The notes beneath the pieces were generated by a model. The model was not told the origin of the DNA and made no database searches. It saw nothing but the letters and a program-made list of their open reading frames with translations. DNA of 64,000 nt from Streptomyces spongiicola (lineage in GTDB: Bacteria; Actinomycetota; Actinomycetes; Streptomycetales; Streptomycetaceae): assembly GCF_003122365.1 (NCBI RefSeq), contig NZ_CP029254.1, forward strand, positions 3,172,501 to 3,236,500, in the 5' to 3' direction. Shown piece by piece: positions 58,835 through 64,000 of this stretch (position 1 is the first letter of the stretch; each line of letters opens with the position of its first letter). Both the position numbers and the translations under genes were made by a program.

Positions 58835-59014
58835 ATGAACCCGCGTTTCCGCAACGTCCGCCGCATCGGTCCCGTCAGCGTCGCCTCATACGTCGACCGC
58901 GGCCGGAACCGCCACCTGGCCGCCTGCACCGCGCCCCGCTGCGACTTCTCCGCCGAGTACGACAGCCGCGCCGCTGCCGAACTCGCCGCCCGTATCCACC
59001 GCTGCTCGGCCTGA
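58835..59014 (+). CDS. mobile element transfer protein (SpdD-like), short gene
   Basis: A 59-residue basic protein starting MNPRFRNVRRIGPVSVASYV. Three cysteines and nearby His residues (HLAACTAPRCDFSAEY, then IHRCSA) suggest a small zinc-binding fold. It is typical of proteins labelled mobile element transfer protein in AICEs. GAGAGGAG lies 8 nt before the ATG, and the start is 13 bp after the DUF2637 stop. Confidence 0.82.
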   Translation: MNPRFRNVRRIGPVSVASYVDRGRNRHLAACTAPRCDFSAEYDSRAAAELAARIHRCSA

Positions 59015-59029
59015 CAGGAGACCTCCGAA

Positions 59030-59185
59030 GTGGACGTTCCGCTCTGGCTCGCCCTGCTCGTCGTCGGCGTCCTCGGCGTCAAGCTCATCCGCCCGCCCTG
59101 GTGGCTCATCGCCGTGCTGCTCGTCGGCGGCTACCTCCTCGCCGACAGCCTGCTTGCCCCCGTCGTCGACGCCGTCCTCAAGTGA
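59030..59185 (+). CDS. 51-residue membrane protein of the transfer operon
   Basis: A very short protein with two hydrophobic helices (LWLALLVVGVLGVKLI, then WWLIAVLLVGGYLLADSLL). It starts at a GTG, 15 bp after the previous stop, with CAGGAGAC before it. It is probably one of the small spread proteins that anchor the transfer complex. Confidence 0.75.
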   Translation: MDVPLWLALLVVGVLGVKLIRPPWWLIAVLLVGGYLLADSLLAPVVDAVLK

Positions 59186-59205
59186 CCTGCGAAGGGAAAG
59201 CGTTC

Positions 59206-59511
59206 ATGTTCCGACCGAAGATCCCGACCATGCCGCAGCCCACCGGCCCGGCCGTCCCGCCCGCCATCGTCACGCCAGCCACCATCACGCAGAGCGCCCC
59301 GGCTCCGCCGCCGGCCCTCGTCCTCCAGACCCCGACCCGCCCGGCCGTCCGGCTCACGCCCGGCACCGCGCTCGCCCTGGTCGGCGGCGGCACCGCCGTG
59401 GTCCTGGTCGTCGGCGCCGTCCTGGTCTCCATGCTCCTCGCCGTCGCTCTCACCGCCACCTCCGTGGCCGTGTGTGCCGTCGTCATCCGCTCCGTCCTCA
59501 CCCACCGCTGA
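59206..59511 (+). CDS. SpdC-like membrane protein
   Basis: A 101-residue protein: a Pro/Thr-rich N-terminus (MFRPKIPTMPQPTGP...) and one long or two short membrane helices at 53-95 (LALVGGGTAVVLVVGAVLV, MLLAVALTATSVAVCAVVI). GAAGGGA precedes the ATG, 20 bp after the previous stop. It ends the run of small transfer genes. Confidence 0.8.
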   Translation: MFRPKIPTMPQPTGPAVPPAIVTPATITQSAPAPPPALVLQTPTRPAVRLTPGTALALVGGGTAVVLVVGAVLVSMLLAVALTATSVAVCAVVIRSVLTHR

Positions 59512-59543
59512 CCTCAACGATCCGCCCACCCCGCCTGCCCAAG

Positions 59544-59563
59544 CTGTCTAGCCCTCTCGACAG
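59544..59563. promoter_or_regulatory. CTGTCTAG-type operator before repSA
   Basis: CTGTCTAG-CCCT-CTCGACAG is a palindrome with one mismatch per arm, 49 bp before the repSA start. Confidence 0.72.
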
Positions 59564-59612
59564 TCCGGGCGGTCGCACCGCACACCCGCCCCTTGCAAGG
59601 AGGAACCCGCAC

Positions 59613-60959
59613 ATGAGTCCTGCGGCGCCGACCGCAGCCATTCGCCGGCTGGCAGCACTCGCCCGGCACGGCGACCTCAGCGCCTACGCCCACCAGATCC
59701 AGCGCCTCGGCGGCTGCGAGCGGCCCGTCCGGATGGAGGGCCACCGGCTCGACGTCCACGCCGCCACCGGGGAGATCGTCCGCGAGATCGCCGACCGCGA
59801 CCTCCCGGCCGGACAACTCCTCATCCGCTGCAACAACCGCCGCGCCACCCGGTGCGCCTCCTGCGCCGAGATCTACCGCAAGGACACCTTCCACCTGGTC
59901 ACCGCCGGACTGAGCGGCGGCAAGGGCATCGACCCGTCCGTCACCGGGCACCCGCGCGTCTTCGCCACCTTCACCGCCCCGTCCTTCGGCCCCGTCCACA
60001 ACCGCCCCGGCGGCGGCCGGTGCCGCTGCGGACGCCTCCACCCCGACGACGACCCCGCCCTCGGCACGCCCCTGGACCCGGACCGCTACGACTACCGCGC
60101 TGCCGTCCTGTGGAACGCACACGCCGGAGCCCTGTGGGGCCGCTTCACCACCTACCTGCGCCAGCGCCTCGCCTCCCGCGCGGGCCTCAGCCGCTCGGCG
60201 CTGCGCCACTGCCTCACGGTCTCGTACGCCAAGGTCGCCGAGTACCAGCGGCGCGGCGCCGTCCACTTCCACGCCGTCATCCGCCTCGACGGCCCGGACG
60301 GCCCGGAGGACGCCCCGCCGGACTGGGCGACGACCGAACTGCTCACCGACGCGATCCGCTCCGCGGCCCGGACGGCCGAGGCGGCCGGCCCGGTCCTCGA
60401 CGGCCGCGCGCACGCCTTCCGCTTCGGCGAACAGCTCGACATCCGTCCCATCCGCTCCGCCGACTTCGCGGGCACCTCGGAACTGTCCAGCCGCGCCGTG
60501 GCCGCCTACATCGCCAAGTACGCCACCAAGGGCGCCGAAACCGCGGGCACCCTTGACCGCCCCATCCGCAACCCGATCACCGACCTGATCGGCTCCGGCG
60601 TCACCGACCACGCCCGCCGCATGATCCTCACCTGCTGGCACCTCGGCGCCCTGCCCGAACTCGAGGACCTGCGCCTGCGCAAGTGGGCCCACATGCTCGG
60701 CTTCCGCGGCCACTTCTCCACCAAGTCCCGCGCCTACTCCGTCACCCTCGGCGCCCTCCGCCAGGAACGCGCGGACCACAACGAAGCACTCGCCCGCGAA
60801 CGCGCGTCCGAGACCGGCCACCCGCTGCCCGACCCGGACACCGTGCTCGTCCTCTCGCACTGGCGCTTCGCCGGCACCGGACTGACCGCCGCAGAAGCCT
60901 GGCTTGCCGCTACACGCGAGCCCACTACAGGGGTGGATGGAGGGCCTGCCCATGGCTAG
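59613..60959 (+). CDS. repSA: rolling-circle replication initiator RepSA
   Basis: A 448-residue AICE replication initiator. Motif I is FATFTAPSFGPVH (117-129), motif II is the metal-binding HUH-like VHFHAVIRLDG (His218, His220), and the nicking Tyr is in AAYIAKYATKG (Tyr299 or Tyr303). A Cys cluster CNNRRATRCASC (73-84) resembles the zinc finger of pSAM2 and pIJ101-like proteins. It nicks the double-strand origin, often inside its own gene, to start replication after excision. AGGAGGA precedes the ATG. It overlaps xis by 8 bp. Confidence 0.95.
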   Translation: MSPAAPTAAIRRLAALARHGDLSAYAHQIQRLGGCERPVRMEGHRLDVHAATGEIVREIADRDLPAGQLLIRCNNRRATRCASCAEIYRKDTFHLVTAGLSGGKGIDPSVTGHPRVFATFTAPSFGPVHNRPGGGRCRCGRLHPDDDPALGTPLDPDRYDYRAAVLWNAHAGALWGRFTTYLRQRLASRAGLSRSALRHCLTVSYAKVAEYQRRGAVHFHAVIRLDGPDGPEDAPPDWATTELLTDAIRSAARTAEAAGPVLDGRAHAFRFGEQLDIRPIRSADFAGTSELSSRAVAAYIAKYATKGAETAGTLDRPIRNPITDLIGSGVTDHARRMILTCWHLGALPELEDLRLRKWAHMLGFRGHFSTKSRAYSVTLGALRQERADHNEALARERASETGHPLPDPDTVLVLSHWRFAGTGLTAAEAWLAATREPTTGVDGGPAHG

Positions 60960-61191
60960 CCGACGCAGCGCCGTCGTGGACGTGGCCCCCGAGTCGAGTT
61001 CTTTGCCGTCCCGGTACCTGACTCCTGACGACCTTGTGGAGATGTTCGACCTGCCAAGCGTCGAGACGGTCTACCAGTGGCGCCGCAAGCGCACCGGTCC
61101 CCGCGGCTTCCGGGTCGGCCGGCACCTGCGCTACGACCCTGCGGATGTCCAAGCCTGGGTCGAGTCCCTGCGGGAAGGGACCGCCGCCTGA
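60952..61191 (+). CDS. xis: excisionase (helix-turn-helix, BldC/MerR-like)
   Basis: A 79-residue protein with a winged HTH of the excisionase type: LTPDDLVEMFDLPSVETVYQ, WRRKRTGPRGFRVGRHLRYD and ADVQAWVE. It steers Int towards excision by bending DNA at the att arms. Located between repSA and int, with ATG/TGA overlaps on both sides (8 bp and 1 bp). Confidence 0.93.
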   Translation: MASRRSAVVDVAPESSSLPSRYLTPDDLVEMFDLPSVETVYQWRRKRTGPRGFRVGRHLRYDPADVQAWVESLREGTAA

Positions 61192-62438
61192 TGGCCGGGC
61201 ACATCCAGGACCGCTGGTACCGGACCGAGACCGGCCCGGACGGAAAGGCACGCAAGGTCAAGACCGAGCGCTACGGGTCAGGTCTCCGCTACCGCGCTCG
61301 CTACGTCGGTCCGGACGGCACGGAGAAGTCCAGGAGCTTCCCCGACCGTCAGAAGCGGCTCGCTGATCAGTGGCTGGCGCACATCGAGGCGGACATGGCC
61401 CGCGGGCAGTACATCGACCCGCGCGCCGCCCGGATCACCTTCCAGCAGTACGCCGAACGCTGGGTCACCACACAGGGCGCCGACCCGAACACCCAAGCCT
61501 CGATGGAGTCGCAACTACGGCTGCACGCCTTCCCCTACCTCGGCTCGCGTCCACTCGGCTCCTTCCAGCCGGCGCACATCCGGGATTGGGTGCGGCAGTT
61601 ACAGGAGAACGGCGTCCGCGGGTCGTACGCCCGGACCATCTACTCCAACGTGCGGGCGGCGCTCAGCGCGGCCGTGGATGATGGTCACCTTCCCCGCAAC
61701 CCCTGTGCCGCTCGGTCCGTCCGCCCCCCGAGCGTCGACAGCAGGCGCGTTGTGCCCTGGACGCCCGAGCGGGTCTTCGCCGTCCGAGCCGCCATGCCCG
61801 AGCGCTTCCAAGCCATGGTCGACCTGGGCGGCGGCTGCGGGCTCCGTCAGGGCGAGATTCTGGGCGTCGCCGTCGACGCGATCGACTTCGAGTCGGGCAC
61901 CCTCCACGTGGTCCAGCAACTCAAGCTGAGCCGTAGCAAGCCCGTGTTCGCCCCTCCGAAGGGTGGCAAGCTCCGGGACGTGCCGCTGCCCGGTCCGGTT
62001 GCTGATGCTCTCCGGGCCCACGTGAAGCGGTTCCCGTCGGTCGAGATCACCTTGCCGTGGAAGGTGGCGGACGGGCCTCCGGTGACCAAGCGGCTGATCT
62101 TCACCGGTCCTCGTGGCGGGCACGTCTGGCGTACGTCACTCAACGAGGAGGCATGGAAGCGGGCACTCGCCTCGGCTGGCGTGATCCCCGAGCGGAAGCC
62201 CGGCGAGTCCTACGCCGAGTCCCGCGAGAACGGCATGCACGCCCTCCGCCACTTCTACGCCTCGGTGCTCCTGGACGCGGGAGAGAACATCAAGGCTCTC
62301 GCCGAGTACCTGGGGCACTCAGACCCCGGTCTGACGCTCCGCGTATACGCGCATCTCATGCCGTCGAGCCAGGAGCGCACCCGCAAGGCGGTCGCCGCCG
62401 TCTTCGACACGGCCCGGTCGGGCTCGTACCGCACCTGA
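61191..62438 (+). CDS. int: tyrosine recombinase (integrase)
   Basis: A 415-residue tyrosine recombinase. The N-terminal AP2-like arm-binding domain (residues 1-60), core-binding domain (75-175, FQQYAERWVTTQG) and catalytic domain are all present. Catalytic residues: Arg219 (CGLRQGE), His350 and Arg353 (HALRHF), His376 (LGHSDPG), Tyr386 (RVYAH). It should catalyse integration at the gpmA 3' end and, with Xis, excision. It starts with ATG overlapping the xis stop (TGATG) and ends 81 bp before the right att core. Confidence 0.97.
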   Translation: MAGHIQDRWYRTETGPDGKARKVKTERYGSGLRYRARYVGPDGTEKSRSFPDRQKRLADQWLAHIEADMARGQYIDPRAARITFQQYAERWVTTQGADPNTQASMESQLRLHAFPYLGSRPLGSFQPAHIRDWVRQLQENGVRGSYARTIYSNVRAALSAAVDDGHLPRNPCAARSVRPPSVDSRRVVPWTPERVFAVRAAMPERFQAMVDLGGGCGLRQGEILGVAVDAIDFESGTLHVVQQLKLSRSKPVFAPPKGGKLRDVPLPGPVADALRAHVKRFPSVEITLPWKVADGPPVTKRLIFTGPRGGHVWRTSLNEEAWKRALASAGVIPERKPGESYAESRENGMHALRHFYASVLLDAGENIKALAEYLGHSDPGLTLRVYAHLMPSSQERTRKAVAAVFDTARSGSYRT

Positions 62439-62458
62439 CGGCCCAGGGACGGCCCAGC
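62437..62458. repeat. 22-bp repeat, probable integrase arm-type site (right)
   Basis: Identical to 49872-49893 and in the same orientation; its first two bases are the GA of the int stop codon. Confidence 0.82.
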
Positions 62459-62469
62459 GGCGGCGACAA

Positions 62470-62504
62470 GCCCCCTACCAGCAGACAAACCGCAGGTAGG
62501 GGGC
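62470..62504. terminator. element-borne replacement terminator for gpmA
   Basis: A perfect 10-bp stem, GCCCCCTACC (62470-62479) with GGTAGGGGGC (62495-62504), loop 15 nt, 14 bp from the gpmA stop codon. It is similar but not identical to the chromosomal hairpin at the left junction. It may also end the int transcript. Confidence 0.85.
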
Positions 62505-62518
62505 CTATTCGTGCGGGC

Positions 62519-63280
62519 TTACTTCTTCTTGCCCTGGTTCCTGACCGCCTCGATCGCCGCCGCGGCGGCCTCCGGGTCGAGGTAGGTGCCACCCGGGTTG
62601 AGCGGCTTGAAGTCGGCGTCCAGGTCGTAGGCGAGCGGGATGCCCGTCGGGATGTTCAGGCCCGCGATGTCGGCGTCGGAGACGCCGTCCAGGTGCTTGA
62701 CCAGGGCACGCAGGCTGTTCCCGTGGGCGGCGACGAGGACGGTGCGACCGGTCAGCAGGTCGGGGACGATGGCGTCGTACCAGTACGGCAGCATACGGAC
62801 GACGACGTCCTTGAGGCACTCGGTACGCGGGCGCAGCTCCGGCGGGATCGCCGCGTAGCGGGCGTCGTGCGCCTGGGAGAACTCGCTGTCGTCGTCGATG
62901 GGCGGCGGGGGCACGTCGTAGGAGCGCCGCCACAGCATGAACTGCTCCTCGCCGAACTCCGCGAGTGTCTGGGCCTTGTCCTTGCCCTGAAGGGCGCCGT
63001 AGTGGCGCTCGTTCAGCCGCCAGGAGCGGTGCACCGGGATCCAGTGGCGGTCCGCGGCCTCCAGCGCGAGCTGGGCGGTGCGGATGGCTCGCTTCTGGAG
63101 GGAGGTGTGCACCACGTCGGGCAGCAGACCGGCGTCCTCGAGCAGCTCGCCGCCGCGGACGGCCTCCTTCTCGCCCTTCTCCGTGAGATTGACGTCCACC
63201 CAGCCGGTGAACAGGTTCTTGGCGTTCCACTCGCTCTCGCCGTGGCGGAGGAGGATCAGCTTGTACGTCGCGTCGGCCAT
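62519..63280 (-). CDS. gpmA: 2,3-bisphosphoglycerate-dependent phosphoglycerate mutase
   Basis: A 253-residue glycolytic enzyme that interconverts 3- and 2-phosphoglycerate. The catalytic His is in [13 protein letters not shown] (RHGE), the second His in [15 protein letters not shown], and [10 protein letters not shown] and [10 protein letters not shown] are the usual substrate blocks. The last codons (QGKKK) and stop lie in the att core, so the integrated element supplies the stop codon (TAA) and terminator without changing the protein. Confidence 0.97.
   Translation of the reverse strand: MADATYKLILLRHGESEWNAKNLFTGWVDVNLTEKGEKEAVRGGELLEDAGLLPDVVHTSLQKRAIRTAQLALEAADRHWIPVHRSWRLNERHYGALQGKDKAQTLAEFGEEQFMLWRRSYDVPPPPIDDDSEFSQAHDARYAAIPPELRPRTECLKDVVVRMLPYWYDAIVPDLLTGRTVLVAAHGNSLRALVKHLDGVSDADIAGLNIPTGIPLAYDLDADFKPLNPGGTYLDPEAAAAAIEAVRNQGKKK
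62520..62537. repeat. attR core (18-bp direct repeat) in the gpmA 3' end
   Basis: TACTTCTTCTTGCCCTGG, identical to the left core. To its right the gpmA coding sequence continues intact. Confidence 0.88.
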
Positions 63281-63881
63281 GCGGCCGAGCCTAATCGACG
63301 CCCCGCACGGCCGACGACGGACGTCCGCCGACAGTTCGCCGACAGTTCCACGGCCTCCCGGAGAGCCCTACCTGTAATTCGCCCAGCGATGCAGGAGCAC
63401 TTACACAACCTCTGGGGGATGCCCGTATGTCCACAGCCACGCTCAAACGGGCCGCCAAGGAGAGCGTTGCCGGTCTGCCACCAGGCCCTCTGATGGTCGT
63501 GGACCGGCACCCCGGTCGACCGGCTCGGCGCTTTGGCCACCACCCTCACGGTGTCGTACCGCACGCTGGAGCGCGGCTGCTCCGCGTCGTACGCCGGACT
63601 CGTCGCAGTCCTGCGCGGCTCGGCGGTGTCGTGTCGTCGCCGGGTGCCGGTGTCATGGCCGGAGCGCGTCACCAGGTCAGGACCCAGGACCGGCAGCGCA
63701 GCGCAGGGCAAGACAGGGCAGGGCAGGGCGCAGGGCCGAGAGCCTCGGATCGGCCTGCTGCCGGCCGGCCCGGCGGGGACGCCGGATCGAACCGGGTCGA
63801 ACCGGGTCTGCCGGATCGGACCGGGTCTGCCGGATCGGACCGGGGACGCCGGATCGAACCGGATCGGACCGGGGACGCCGG
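63281..63881. other. 601-bp gap with tandem repeats, no clear gene
   Basis: From 63,775 to 63,880 CCGGATCGGACCGGG and CCGGATCGAACCGGG-type units of 15-24 bp recur six or so times. At 63,410-63,600 protein-like pieces (VAGLPPGPLMVVDRHP, then LATTLTVSYRTLERG) appear in two different frames, which may be a decayed gene or an indel. I do not call one. Confidence 0.5.
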
Positions 63882-64000
63882 TCAGTCCGAGGCCCGCTGG
63901 GTCAGATGCGTGAACGCCTCGAGATTGCGGGTGGATTCGCCGCGCGCGACCCGCCAGGCATACTCCTTGCGGATGGCGGCGGCGAACCCGAGTTCCAGCA
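63882..64000 (-). CDS. 3' end of a gene cut by the window edge
   Basis: The last 39 residues of a protein on the minus strand, ending with TGA: LELGFAAAIRKEYAWRVARG followed by ESTRNLEAFTHLTQRASD. Codon use is chromosomal. The family is not recognisable from this fragment. Confidence 0.65.
   Translation of the reverse strand, partial: LELGFAAAIRKEYAWRVARGESTRNLEAFTHLTQRASD

Larger units (their letters stand above)
49747..62537. mobile_element. integrated AICE (pSAM2-like conjugative element) in the gpmA 3' end
   Basis: A 12.8-kb element bounded by an 18-bp direct repeat. It holds, left to right: low-G+C cargo (DUF262 and HEPN genes), an XRE regulator, an RsbW-like ATPase, an HTH protein, a PP2C-like protein, an SCO3933-like regulator, TraSA, five small transfer or spread genes, RepSA, Xis and Int. 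This is the AICE backbone known from pSAM2 and SLP1: site-specific integration, rolling-circle replication after excision and SpoIIIE-like double-strand DNA transfer. All genes lie on the plus strand. All backbone genes look intact, so the element may still excise and transfer. I see no pra or NUDIX gene. Confidence 0.92.

Noticed and set aside
63410..63711. A gene between gpmA and the right edge
   Set aside because: Protein-like pieces are split over two frames and no start with a ribosome site opens a continuous frame; the evidence is too weak.

Overview
The window looks like a Streptomyces chromosome. It has very high G+C with strong G/C bias at third codon positions, GTG and TTG starts, AGGAG/GGAGG ribosome sites, and actinobacterial marker genes: msiK, phoR-phoP-phoU, carD, a DUF3263 protein, Scr1-type regulators and a SpoIIE-type phosphatase. 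The gene order groEL2 - csp - thrC - otsA - nagA - cdgB - msiK - cysS - ispDF - carD - phoRP/phoU - gpmA is, as I recall it, the conserved Streptomyces core order. Most intergenic gaps hold short G+C-rich tandem repeats.

Layout of the chromosomal part. 1-6.2 kb: a truncated ABC ATPase with its FtsX-type permease, a HemK-like methyltransferase, a damaged XRE/DUF5753 regulator and a PAS-SpoIIE-HATPase regulator. 6.4-9.0 kb: groEL2 behind two overlapping-style CIRCE operators, and a cold shock protein. 9.4-16.4 kb: thrC translationally coupled to a MoaD/ThiS-like sulfur carrier, then a compatible-solute locus (gpgS, otsA, otsB). 17.3-20.5 kb: nagK-nagA behind a DasR-type dre box, then a PfkB kinase. 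21-31 kb: a carbohydrate-binding membrane protein, a GAF-PAS-GGDEF cyclase, a flavin reductase-like protein, ArfB, TerD, an M1 peptidase lipoprotein and several proteins of unknown role. 31.8-35 kb: tRNA-Thr, an msiK gene with a one-base frameshift behind a 168-bp inverted repeat, and a nucleotidyltransferase. 35.5-49.5 kb: DoxX protein, rlmB, cysS, ispD-ispF, carD, a lipoprotein, phoP-phoR and phoU with a PHO box, a GNAT acetyltransferase and a Tyr-rich secreted protein. A palindromic interspersed repeat occurs three times here.

From 49,747 to 62,537 lies an integrated actinomycete integrative and conjugative element (AICE, pSAM2-like). It is bounded by an 18-bp direct repeat and sits in the 3' end of gpmA (phosphoglycerate mutase), not in a tRNA gene. 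It restores the gpmA 3' end and carries its own look-alike terminator. It has int, xis, a RepSA-type rolling-circle initiator, small Spd-type membrane/transfer genes, an FtsK/SpoIIIE-type TraSA, an SCO3933-like regulator, and a regulatory block (XRE regulator, RsbW-like ATPase, HTH protein, PP2C-like protein). Repeated GTCTAG-type palindromes sit in front of its operons.

The best candidate for an undescribed system is the cargo just inside the left end (50,482-52,238): two translationally coupled, conspicuously low-G+C genes for a DUF262 protein and a MAE_28990/MAE_18760-like HEPN nuclease. This looks like a two-gene anti-phage or abortive-infection module, with its own palindromic promoter and a long hairpin array downstream. 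Right of the element are gpmA itself and the 3' end of one further gene.
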